From contig CATXEA010000038.1 of NCBI GenBank assembly GCA_958367245.1, forward strand, positions 1 to 24,103: a stretch of 24,103 bases of DNA, in the 5' to 3' direction. Below, piece by piece: positions 14,951-21,578 of this stretch. Source of the stretch: an uncultured Blautia sp. (lineage in GTDB: Bacteria; Bacillota; Clostridia; Lachnospirales; Lachnospiraceae). A model generated the notes under the pieces. It made no database searches. It saw only the letters and a list, made by a program, of their open reading frames with translations, and was not told the DNA's origin. The position numbers were made by a program, and so were the translations under genes. Positions within the stretch are counted from its first letter, which is position 1. Each line of letters opens with the position of its first letter.

Positions 14951-17086
14951 ATGACATATGTAGCGCATATCAATGAACAGGGAGAACAGACTCTGAAGGA
15001 GCATTTAGAAGGGACAGCTGAATTAGCGAAAGAGTTTGCAGAAAAATTTGGAAAAGGAGACTGGGGATATTGTAGCGGAATGCTGCATGACATAGGAAAA
15101 TACTCTCCGGAATTTCAGAAAAAAATTCGAGAAAACGGAAACCAGATGGTAGACCATTCCACCGCCGGAGCGCAGGTTTGTATGGAAAAAGGAGGAATGC
15201 AGGGATTTCTTGGCTATTGTATTGCCGGCCATCATGCAGGACTGCCGGATACAGGGGTTCCTGATTGTTGCGGTGCCTCTACCCTGATGGGAAGGAAAAA
15301 GAAAAAAATACCGGATTATCATGCTTACAAACAGGAAATTGAAATCCCGAAAATAGTAACAGAGCCATTTGATCCTAAAAAAGTAAAGAGCATAGATTTT
15401 TCTTTGAGTGTATTTATCAGGATGTTGTATTCCTGTTTGGTAGATGCCGATTATTTGGATACGGAAGCATTTATGAGTCATGGAAATATAGTAAGAGACC
15501 AGGGGGAAAGTCTGGAGATTTTATTAAAAAAGCTGGAAGACTATGTATCTGACTGGCTGAAGAATAAGGATTTGGATACCATATGTGGAAGAAGAACAGA
15601 AATCCTGCAGCATTGTTTGGAAGCAGGAGAAAAAGAAAAAGGGCTTTTCCGGCTGACAGTTCCAACAGGAGGAGGTAAAACGATTGCCTCACTGGGATTT
15701 GCGCTTCGCCATGCAGTAAAACATCAAATGGACAGGATTATTTATGTGATTCCCTACACCAGTATTATTGAACAGAATGCAGAGGTTTTTCGCGAAATCT
15801 TGGGAGACAGAAATGTATTGGAAAATCATTGTAATGTGAATTATGACGATTCATCAGAGGAATGGATGCCGATGAAACTGGCAGCAGAAAATTGGGATAA
15901 ACCGGTTGTGGTGACGACAAATGTGCAGTTTTTTGAGTCACTTTTTGGCAATCGCTCATCCAGCTGTAGGAAATTGCACAATATTGCCAATAGTGTGGTA
16001 ATCTTTGATGAAGCACAGATGCTGCCATGTGATTATTTAAAGCCTTGTACGGCAATGATTGAGGAGTTGATTTGTAATTATGGAATCAGCGCTGTATTAT
16101 GTACGGCAACACAGCCCTCTTTGGATTCTTTTTTTCAGGGAATGACAATAACAGAACTATGTCCAAGGATAGAGGAACAGTTTACCTTTTTCAAAAGAAC
16201 AGAATTTGTTCCGATAGGAAGCATTTCAGAAGAAGAACTTGCAAACAGACTAAATAAAGAAGAACAGGCTTTGTGTATTGTAAATACCAGAAAAAGAGCG
16301 CAGAGTCTTTATGAGAAGCTGGAAGGGGCAGGAACGTATCATTTGTCTACCTGTATGTACCCGGAACACAGAAAACGAATTCTCGAGGAAATAAGAGCGA
16401 GGCTGGACATAGGAAAACGTTGTATTGTGGTTTCTACCAGTTTAGTGGAGGCGGGGGTGGATCTGGATTTTAGAGCGGTTTATCGACAACTGGCGGGTGT
16501 GGATTCTATGATCCAGGCAGCAGGAAGGTGTAACCGGGAAGGAAAGCATTCATCGGAAGAAAGTAAGGCGGTTATTTTTCAATTTGAGGGAAGAGAATTT
16601 ATTCCGGGCCAAAAACAGCAGATTGATGCAGCGAAAAACCTGATTCTGGACGGAGAGGACATCTCTGATCTGAAAAATATTTCCAGATATTTTGAGACTT
16701 TGTATTCCTGGCGAAGAGAAGGTCTGGATAAAAAGAAAATTATGGAGGAGTTTAAATCAGGATATTATAATTTTGCTACGGTTGGAAAAGAGTTTAAATT
16801 GATAGAACAAAATACGGTCACGATTCTGATACCAAAAGAAGAAAAAGCAATTCAGATTCTTCACCAGCTAAAAAATAAGGGATATACAAAAACGGAAATG
16901 AGAAAAGCAGGGCAATATTGTATTCAAGTCTACGAACAGGAATTTAAGAAGATGTATGATACAGGAATGATTCAGAATATCTCAGAGGATATTTTGGATT
17001 TTTATGAACTTAAAGAAGTGGACAGGTATACAGAAGAACTGGGGCTGAAACTGGATTTAGAAGAAGGGATTGCACTTTTTTTCTGA
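14951..17086 (+). CDS. cas3: CRISPR-associated helicase/nuclease Cas3 (type I-C)
   Basis: A 711-residue effector nuclease-helicase that degrades DNA opened by Cascade. An N-terminal HD nuclease domain (about residues 1-200) shows His18, His46-Asp47 (LHDIGKYS), His69 (DHSTAGA) and His94-His95 (AGHHAG). The SF2 helicase follows: Walker A PTGGGKT at 238-244, motif II DEAQ at 353-356, CTATQPSL, VSTSLVEAGVDLDF and QAAGRCNREGK (motif VI). All key motifs are intact. The start is ATG 14951, with GGGAGAAGGA directly upstream; an in-frame GTG at 14933 precedes that site. In most I-C loci cas3 is directly followed by cas5; here a 1.2-kb insert separates them, and a hairpin follows cas3, so it may be transcribed apart from the other cas genes. 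Confidence 0.95.
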   Translation: MTYVAHINEQGEQTLKEHLEGTAELAKEFAEKFGKGDWGYCSGMLHDIGKYSPEFQKKIRENGNQMVDHSTAGAQVCMEKGGMQGFLGYCIAGHHAGLPDTGVPDCCGASTLMGRKKKKIPDYHAYKQEIEIPKIVTEPFDPKKVKSIDFSLSVFIRMLYSCLVDADYLDTEAFMSHGNIVRDQGESLEILLKKLEDYVSDWLKNKDLDTICGRRTEILQHCLEAGEKEKGLFRLTVPTGGGKTIASLGFALRHAVKHQMDRIIYVIPYTSIIEQNAEVFREILGDRNVLENHCNVNYDDSSEEWMPMKLAAENWDKPVVVTTNVQFFESLFGNRSSSCRKLHNIANSVVIFDEAQMLPCDYLKPCTAMIEELICNYGISAVLCTATQPSLDSFFQGMTITELCPRIEEQFTFFKRTEFVPIGSISEEELANRLNKEEQALCIVNTRKRAQSLYEKLEGAGTYHLSTCMYPEHRKRILEEIRARLDIGKRCIVVSTSLVEAGVDLDFRAVYRQLAGVDSMIQAAGRCNREGKHSSEESKAVIFQFEGREFIPGQKQQIDAAKNLILDGEDISDLKNISRYFETLYSWRREGLDKKKIMEEFKSGYYNFATVGKEFKLIEQNTVTILIPKEEKAIQILHQLKNKGYTKTEMRKAGQYCIQVYEQEFKKMYDTGMIQNISEDILDFYELKEVDRYTEELGLKLDLEEGIALFF

Positions 17087-17103
17087 AAAGAATAGGATAG
17101 GGA

Positions 17104-17148
17104 AGAAGCGGCGTACTCCAGATGATTGCTCTGGGATACGCCGCTTCT
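17104..17148. repeat. Strong GC-rich hairpin after cas3
   Basis: AGAAGCGGCGTA (17104-17115) pairs perfectly with TACGCCGCTTCT (17137-17148), and the inner part pairs again (TCCAGA with TCTGGG). No T-run follows on the plus strand. On the minus strand it is followed by a pyrimidine-rich tract (TTCCCTATCC, then TTCTTTT), so it best suits the 3' end of the minus-strand guide-like RNA described next. It may also slow or stop read-through from cas3. Confidence 0.75.
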
Positions 17149-17173
17149 GGTGGCTGTTACAAAAAAAACTATT

Positions 17174-17196
17174 ATTTCAATCCACAGGTTTTCCTG
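17174..17196 (-). repeat. Degenerate type I-C CRISPR repeat (pseudo-repeat)
   Basis: Minus strand: CAGG, AAAA, CCTG form a 4-bp stem-loop, directly followed by TGGATTGAAAT. In the array repeat the 7-bp stem (CGCTCCC/GGGAGCG) is directly followed by the same 11 bases, with G before them in both. Type I-C Cas5 cuts at the 3' base of that stem and leaves this 11-nt handle, so the processing geometry is kept though the stem sequence is not. A chance 12-base match in this gap is very unlikely (about 3 in 100,000 for random sequence). Confidence 0.8.
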
Positions 17197-17205
17197 ACAG
17201 GAATG

Positions 17206-17234
17206 ATTATATCAAAATCAAACTAATTTTTCAA
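17206..17234 (-). promoter_or_regulatory. Promoter for the guide-like RNA
   Basis: Minus strand: TTGAAA (17234-17229), 17 nt, TATAAT (17211-17206), with the start expected about 3 nt before the pseudo-repeat stem. The -35 overlaps the TTC PAM and the first bases of the guide's own target. Confidence 0.65.
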
Positions 17235-17283
17235 TAGAATTTTATGTAAAAATATTGATTTCAGATTATAAAGGTGGTATATT
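17230..17283 (+). promoter_or_regulatory. Promoter of the DUF3990-like/cas5c operon with an overlapping Cascade target site
   Basis: TTGATT (17255-17260), 17 nt and TATATT (17278-17283) form the best promoter ahead of the DUF3990-like gene. A TTC PAM (17230-17232) and a protospacer-like sequence starting AATAG at 17233 lie just upstream; a Cascade footprint of about 35 nt would reach 17267 and cover the -35. No terminator is seen from here through cas5c, so this promoter could also feed cas5c-cas2. Confidence 0.55.
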
Positions 17284-17346
17284 GACAATATGATAAATGA
17301 ATAGAGAAAGAAAACACATGATTTTTGGAGAAAAAGAGGTGACAAA

Positions 17347-17814
17347 ATGCTCTTATATCACGGAAGTAACGAAATCGTGGAATATCCGGAAATAAGAAAA
17401 GCGCGGTTTCATAAGGATTTTTATTTCGGATTCTACTGTACACAATATTCAGAACAGGCAGAACGCTGGGCAACGCGTTACGGAAAAAATGGATATATTA
17501 ATAAATATGAGTATGTCCCAAACACCAGTTTAAAATGTCTTAAATTTGAAAAAATGACAGAAGAATGGCTTGATTTTGTGGTGGCTTGCAGAAGCGGAAA
17601 ATCACATACCTATGATATTGTGGAAGGCCCTATGGCAGATGATACCATCTATAATTATATTCAGAACTTTATTGATGGAAAAATATCCAGAACTGCCTTC
17701 TGGGAACTGGTGCGCTTTAAATATCCGACACATCAGATTAGTTTCCATACAATTTCAGCTTTGGATACTTTGACATTTGTGGGAAGTGAGGTTGCATATG
17801 GCAAGAAAAAATAA
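17347..17814 (+). CDS. DUF3990-like protein, ADP-ribosyltransferase-fold toxin candidate
   Basis: A 155-residue soluble protein. The N-terminus LLYHGSNEIVEYPEI, then FHKDFYFGFYCTQYSEQAERWA (about residues 22-43), matches the DUF3990 family, which belongs to the ADP-ribosyltransferase fold. The His in YHGS and the Tyr in GFYCT are at the places of the first two residues of the H-Y-[E/Q] triad. The third is not certain (HQISFHT near residue 135 is a candidate). Many such proteins are toxins paired with a small partner. AGAGGTG precedes the ATG. Its start lies 260 nt after cas3 and its end overlaps the next gene by 17 nt, inside a type I-C cas operon where no such gene belongs. The promoter carries a Cascade target for the guide-like RNA. 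Toxicity is inferred, not shown. Confidence 0.65.
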   Translation: MLLYHGSNEIVEYPEIRKARFHKDFYFGFYCTQYSEQAERWATRYGKNGYINKYEYVPNTSLKCLKFEKMTEEWLDFVVACRSGKSHTYDIVEGPMADDTIYNYIQNFIDGKISRTAFWELVRFKYPTHQISFHTISALDTLTFVGSEVAYGKKK

Positions 17815-18238
17815 CAATGCTCTTTTTTTTACCTGCAGTTTGATTGAGTATATTGGACGATATGTAAAACGGAAAAGGACAGAAGTGGCTGATGGACTTG
17901 GCATGGAAAGAATCAGAAGAGTATATGACTATGCAGATGTATTTCACTGTGAACCCATCGAAAAGGTTGCGGTAGAGCTGATCGAAGAATGTGGACTAAA
18001 AGAAGGTGATTTTGATAATATAAAAGAATGCAGATACACAGTACCGGATTACTGGGATATTGGGGAAGTTTATGAGAGGCTGATTGAAGATTGCTACGAA
18101 GAGGAGAACATTCTGGAAGGAGTGTGGGCGATATATCACTCCTGGATCGACGCACATATTTCTGATTATAATACAGATTTTTATTATCAGCCAAGAGATT
18201 ATATTGCAGCTTGTTATAAAGAAAATAAAGTGCTATAA
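17798..18238 (+). CDS. Partner of the DUF3990-like protein, putative antitoxin (DUF3791-like N-terminus)
   Basis: A 146-residue acidic soluble protein. The N-terminal part (about residues 5-70: FFTCSLIEYIGR, RIRRVYDYADVFHCEP, VAVELIEECG) resembles the DUF3791 pattern of proteins commonly encoded beside DUF3990 genes. The rest (CRYTVPDYWDIGEVYERLI, YHSWIDAHISDYN) is a conserved-looking domain I cannot name. The start is ATG 17798 with GTGAGG upstream, inside the end of the DUF3990-like gene; such an overlap suggests coupled translation and a fixed ratio. Its stop is 29 nt before cas5c, with no terminator between. The antitoxin role rests on gene pairing only; it could instead be a second subunit or an immunity protein of other kind. 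Confidence 0.6.
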   Translation: MARKNNNALFFTCSLIEYIGRYVKRKRTEVADGLGMERIRRVYDYADVFHCEPIEKVAVELIEECGLKEGDFDNIKECRYTVPDYWDIGEVYERLIEDCYEEENILEGVWAIYHSWIDAHISDYNTDFYYQPRDYIAACYKENKVL

Positions 18239-18267
18239 AAATTATTTTGACGGAAGGAGAGAGGCTT

Positions 18268-18930
18268 ATGGGAATGGGAGTAAAAGTCAGAGTATGGGGT
18301 GATTACGCATTATTTTCGAGGCCGGAAATGAAAGTGGAACGTTGTTCTTATGATGTGATGACACCTTCTGCGGCGAGGGGGATTCTGGAAGCAATCTACT
18401 GGCATCCGGGGATGCGCTGGGTAATTGATAAAATATATGTAAAAAATCCCATTCATTTCACCAGTATACGAAGAAATGAGGTGAAAAGCAAAGTTTCCGC
18501 AAACAATGTGCTGCAGGTATACAATGGCGCGGATAAGCCGTTATATATCAGCACCAAGGAAGAAATTGTTCAAAGAGCGTCTCTTTTACTTACGGATGTG
18601 GATTATGTGATAGAGGCTCATTTTGAAATGACGGAACTTGCAAATGAAACAGATAATCCGGGAAAATTTAAAGATATTATTATGCGCCGACTGAAAAAGG
18701 GGGCATGCTTTCATACCCCATATTTTGGCTGCAGAGAGTTTCCTGCCTCTTTTTCTTTGTGTGAGGAAGAAGAAATTAAGACAGCTTATGATGAAGTACC
18801 GGAAAAGGATTTGGGATTTATGCTGTATGATATGGATTATACAGACAGGGAGAATATACAGCCAATGTTTTTCAGGCCAGTGATGAAGTATGGGGTTATA
18901 GATGTGCGGGATTGTGAGGTGATACGATGA
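18268..18930 (+). CDS. cas5c: Cas5c (Cas5d), type I-C crRNA endonuclease and Cascade subunit
   Basis: A 220-residue RAMP protein. In type I-C it replaces Cas6: it cuts pre-crRNA at the base of the repeat stem and stays bound to the 5' handle. Features include the N-terminal VRVWGDYALFSRPEMKVERCSYDVMTPSAARGILEAIYW segment described in parts (VKVRVWGDYALF, PSAARGILEAIYW) and QRASLLLTDVDYVIEAHF in the middle. Tyr44 in AIYW is a candidate for the catalytic Tyr of the family. The start is ATG 18268, after GGAGAGAGG; a TTG at 18247 precedes that site. The gene overlaps cas8c by 4 nt (ATGA). Confidence 0.93.
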   Translation: MGMGVKVRVWGDYALFSRPEMKVERCSYDVMTPSAARGILEAIYWHPGMRWVIDKIYVKNPIHFTSIRRNEVKSKVSANNVLQVYNGADKPLYISTKEEIVQRASLLLTDVDYVIEAHFEMTELANETDNPGKFKDIIMRRLKKGACFHTPYFGCREFPASFSLCEEEEIKTAYDEVPEKDLGFMLYDMDYTDRENIQPMFFRPVMKYGVIDVRDCEVIR

Positions 18931-20666
18931 TTTTACAGTCTCTGACAAGACTTTATGAAGTTCTTGCGGAACAGGAAAAGGTGTCCAGACGCGGATGGTG
19001 CACTGCAAAAGTGTCTTATGGCATTAATCTGTCAAAAGAGGGAGAAGTGAAAGGGATTGTCTGGTTGAAAAAAGAGGAAACGCGCGGAAAAAAGACAGTC
19101 TGGCTTCCGAGTTCTACGTGTGTTCCGGAGATGGTAACCAGATCTTCCGGAGTGTCTGCAAATTTTCTTTGTGACAATGCAAAGTACATGCTGGGAATTG
19201 ACAAAGAAATGGATGAAAAAAGCCGACAGAGGGCAAAGGATTGTTTTTCTGCGGCAAAGGAGAAGCATCTTTCGTTGCTTCATGAAATCAAAGGAGAAAT
19301 GTCACAGGCAATCTGCCGCTTTTTTGAAACCTGGAATCCAGATCAGGCAATGGAAAGTCCAGAAATAAAGGAAAATTGGGAAAACATTACAGATGGCGGA
19401 AATCTGGTCTTTTGCATGGGAATGAGATTTGCCCAAGACGATCCGCAGATTAAAGAAGCATGGGAAGCAGAACATAGCATTTCAAGGGGAGAACCAGAGG
19501 GAATTTGTCTTGTAACAGGTGAAAAAACAGAAATAGCCAGAATTCATAAAACGATCAAAGGGGTTCCTGGAGCACAGTCCAGCGGTGCGGCTCTTGTTTC
19601 CTTTAATGCTCCCGCTTTTGAATCCTACGGGAAAGAACAGAGTTACAATGCACCGGTTGGAAAATATGCAGAATTCGCCTATACAACGGCGCTGAATTAT
19701 TTACTTGGCCAAAAAGAGTATTCTTTTTTGATTGGTGATACCATGGTGGTGACCTGGGCAGAAAGTGCACAGGAAGAGTATCAGAAAGTGCTTATCTGGT
19801 CTGTTGAACCGCCAAAAGATAACCAAAAACTAATTGCTTCTATTTTTAAAGAAATTCAGAAAAACCAAAAGATTACTGTAAATGATATAAAACTGGACCC
19901 GGAACAAAAATTTCATATTTTGGGATTGGCGCCAAATGCAGCCAGGATTGTAGTCAGATTTTATTATCAGAATTCCTTTGGAAATATATTAAAAAATATC
20001 TCAAAGCATTATGAAAGAATGGAAATGATAAAACCGGCATGGGAAGACAGAGATTATCTGGGAGTATGGCAAATGCTGGGAGAGACAGTCAATATGAAGT
20101 CCAGAGATAAGAAACCGGTTCCAAATATGGCGGCTATGACAACACTTTCTATCATAGAAGGCAGCAGATATCCAGCCAGCTTGTACACAGATGTTCTGAT
20201 GCGAATTCGATCAGAGCAGGGAAAAGTGACCTGGGGGCGTGCTTCTATTATAAAAGCTTATTTGATTCAAAATTTTAAGTGGGAAGAAGGGAAGGATTAT
20301 ATGGGATTAAATGAAGCAAGTAATGAAACGGCATATTTGTTGGGAAGATTGTTTTCTGTTTTGGAACTCATTCAGATGGATGCAAATCCAGGAATTAAAT
20401 CTACCATTCGTGATCGGTATTTTAATTCTGCCTGCACAACGCCGTCGGTAGTATTTCCGATTTTGCTTAAATTGAAAAATAGTCACATCAAAAAGATCGA
20501 AAGAGATAAAGAAGGCTCCAAAATATATTATGAGAAACTTTTAATAAGTATTATGGGAAAGTTACAGGAGTATCCAACCAGATTGTCATTGGAAGACCAG
20601 GGGAAGTTTATTCTTGGATATTATCATCAAATGCAGAAACATTATGAGAAAAAGGGGGATAAATAA
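18927..20666 (+). CDS. cas8c: Cas8c (Csd1), type I-C Cascade large subunit
   Basis: A 579-residue Csd1-family protein, the PAM-recognising large subunit of type I-C Cascade. The N-terminus LTRLYEVLAEQEKVSRRGWCTAKVSYGI and VWLPSSTCVPEMVTRSSGVSANFLCDNAKY are family-typical (quoted in part here). The length is normal for the family and there is no frameshift. The ATG overlaps the cas5c stop; cas7c starts on the base after its stop. A second, internal translation start gives Cas11c from the last fifth of the gene (separate entry). Confidence 0.93.
   Translation: MILQSLTRLYEVLAEQEKVSRRGWCTAKVSYGINLSKEGEVKGIVWLKKEETRGKKTVWLPSSTCVPEMVTRSSGVSANFLCDNAKYMLGIDKEMDEKSRQRAKDCFSAAKEKHLSLLHEIKGEMSQAICRFFETWNPDQAMESPEIKENWENITDGGNLVFCMGMRFAQDDPQIKEAWEAEHSISRGEPEGICLVTGEKTEIARIHKTIKGVPGAQSSGAALVSFNAPAFESYGKEQSYNAPVGKYAEFAYTTALNYLLGQKEYSFLIGDTMVVTWAESAQEEYQKVLIWSVEPPKDNQKLIASIFKEIQKNQKITVNDIKLDPEQKFHILGLAPNAARIVVRFYYQNSFGNILKNISKHYERMEMIKPAWEDRDYLGVWQMLGETVNMKSRDKKPVPNMAAMTTLSIIEGSRYPASLYTDVLMRIRSEQGKVTWGRASIIKAYLIQNFKWEEGKDYMGLNEASNETAYLLGRLFSVLELIQMDANPGIKSTIRDRYFNSACTTPSVVFPILLKLKNSHIKKIERDKEGSKIYYEKLLISIMGKLQEYPTRLSLEDQGKFILGYYHQMQKHYEKKGDK
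20301..20666 (+). CDS. cas11c: Cas11c small subunit from an internal start in cas8c
   Basis: In-frame ATG 20301 (codon 459 of cas8c) follows GGGAAGGA after 5 nt, a strong internal ribosome site. The product, 121 residues starting MGLNEASNETAYLLGRL, is mostly helical and has the size of type I-C Cas11c, which is known to be translated independently from within cas8c and to form the belly of Cascade. The site is seen; use of it here is inferred from the family. Confidence 0.75.
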   Translation: MGLNEASNETAYLLGRLFSVLELIQMDANPGIKSTIRDRYFNSACTTPSVVFPILLKLKNSHIKKIERDKEGSKIYYEKLLISIMGKLQEYPTRLSLEDQGKFILGYYHQMQKHYEKKGDK

Positions 20667-21578
20667 ATGAGAGAAGCGATTAAAAACAGATATGAATTTG
20701 TAGTATTGTTTGATGTGGAAAACGGAAATCCAAACGGTGATCCAGATGCCGGGAATATGCCGCGTATTGATCCGGAAAGCGGGCTTGGTATTGTGACAGA
20801 TGTGTGCTTAAAGAGAAAAATCCGCAATTATGTGGATATGGTAAAAGAGGGAGAAAACGGATTTAAAATTTATATCCGGGAAGATGTGCCTTTAAACAGA
20901 AGTGACCGAGAGGCGTGTATCGATCAGGGCATAGAGGAAACAGATGAGAAAAAAGTTACGGAAGCATTAAAAAAACTGAAAAAGACAGATTCAGATGTGG
21001 ACTTAAAAATAAGAAACTACATGTGCGACAATTTTTATGATATCCGAACTTTTGGTGCTGTTATGACAACTTTTGTAAAGGCTGCTTTAAATTGTGGTCA
21101 GGTAAGAGGACCGGTTCAAATGGGATTTGCAAGAAGTATTGATCCGATCATTAGCCAGGAAGTAACGATTACAAGGGTAGCAATCACAACAGAGAAAGAT
21201 GCAGAAGGCAAAAATACGGAAATGGGAAGAAAGAGTATTGTGCCATATGGATTATACCGCGCAGAAGGATTTGTTTCTGCAAATTTGGCCCGTAGAGTAA
21301 CGGGATTTTCTGAGGAGGATCTGGAACTTTTATGGGAGGCAATCATCAATATGTTTGAACACGATCATTCTGCTGCAAGAGGAAAAATGGCAGTTCGCGA
21401 ACTGATTGTATTTAAGCATAGCAGTGAACTGGGGGATTGCCCGTCCTATCGGCTTTTTGATGCAGTGGAAATAAAGAAAAAAGAGGGAATTACATATCCG
21501 AGAAAATATCAGGAATACGAGGTTACGATACATGAAGAAGATATTCCGGATTCAGTAGAAGTGAAAAGGATGATTTGA
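20667..21578 (+). CDS. cas7c: Cas7c (Csd2), type I-C Cascade backbone subunit
   Basis: A 303-residue RAMP protein that forms the crRNA-binding filament. The family start RYEFVVLFDVENGNPNGDPDAGNMPR is present (key part VENGNPNGDPD at about residues 17-27), with DIRTFGAVM and GQVRGPVQMGFARSIDPI in the middle and HDHSAARGKMAVREL towards the C-terminus. The start is the ATG directly after the cas8c stop, with AAAAAGGGGGA upstream. Its TGA overlaps the cas4 start (TGATG). Normal length. Confidence 0.95.
   Translation: MREAIKNRYEFVVLFDVENGNPNGDPDAGNMPRIDPESGLGIVTDVCLKRKIRNYVDMVKEGENGFKIYIREDVPLNRSDREACIDQGIEETDEKKVTEALKKLKKTDSDVDLKIRNYMCDNFYDIRTFGAVMTTFVKAALNCGQVRGPVQMGFARSIDPIISQEVTITRVAITTEKDAEGKNTEMGRKSIVPYGLYRAEGFVSANLARRVTGFSEEDLELLWEAIINMFEHDHSAARGKMAVRELIVFKHSSELGDCPSYRLFDAVEIKKKEGITYPRKYQEYEVTIHEEDIPDSVEVKRMI

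Larger units (their letters stand above)
17100..17199 (-). ncRNA. Candidate crRNA-like guide RNA (CreA/CreR-like) upstream of the DUF3990-like gene
   Basis: On the minus strand a promoter (17234-17206) predicts a start near 17199. The RNA would begin with a degenerate CRISPR repeat (17196-17174) whose last 12 bases equal the array repeat's last 12. It continues with a guide-like stretch from 17173 (AATAG, eight T, GTAACAGCCACC) and ends in the strong hairpin 17148-17104. The first 19 guide positions match a site at 17233-17251, preceded by TTC, at 15 positions; mismatches are at 6, 7, 12 and 18. Known CRISPR-related guides of this kind (CreA of CreTA modules; CreR for cas autoregulation) also pair repeat remnants with partial-match guides to repress promoters by Cascade. 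Transcript ends and function are inferred; the repeat remnant and the match are seen. Confidence 0.6.

Noticed and set aside
17104..17148. Second pseudo-repeat at the far end of the guide-like RNA
   Set aside because: The hairpin shares no sequence with the array repeat and no handle follows it, so it is called a plain hairpin.
17161..17173. The guide-target match as a chance product of T-runs
   Set aside because: The T-run explains part of it, but not TTC-AATAG or GTAA at the right register, nor the mismatches at 6, 12 and 18 next to an exact 12-base handle. Kept, with the caution stated.
17282..17287. TTGACA as -35 for the DUF3990-like gene
   Set aside because: The hexamer is perfect, but nothing like a -10 box lies 15-19 nt downstream; TTGATT-17-TATATT just upstream is complete.
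17273..17340. Small upstream peptide in the leader of the DUF3990-like gene
   Set aside because: Short ATG frames exist but none has a ribosome site or useful length.
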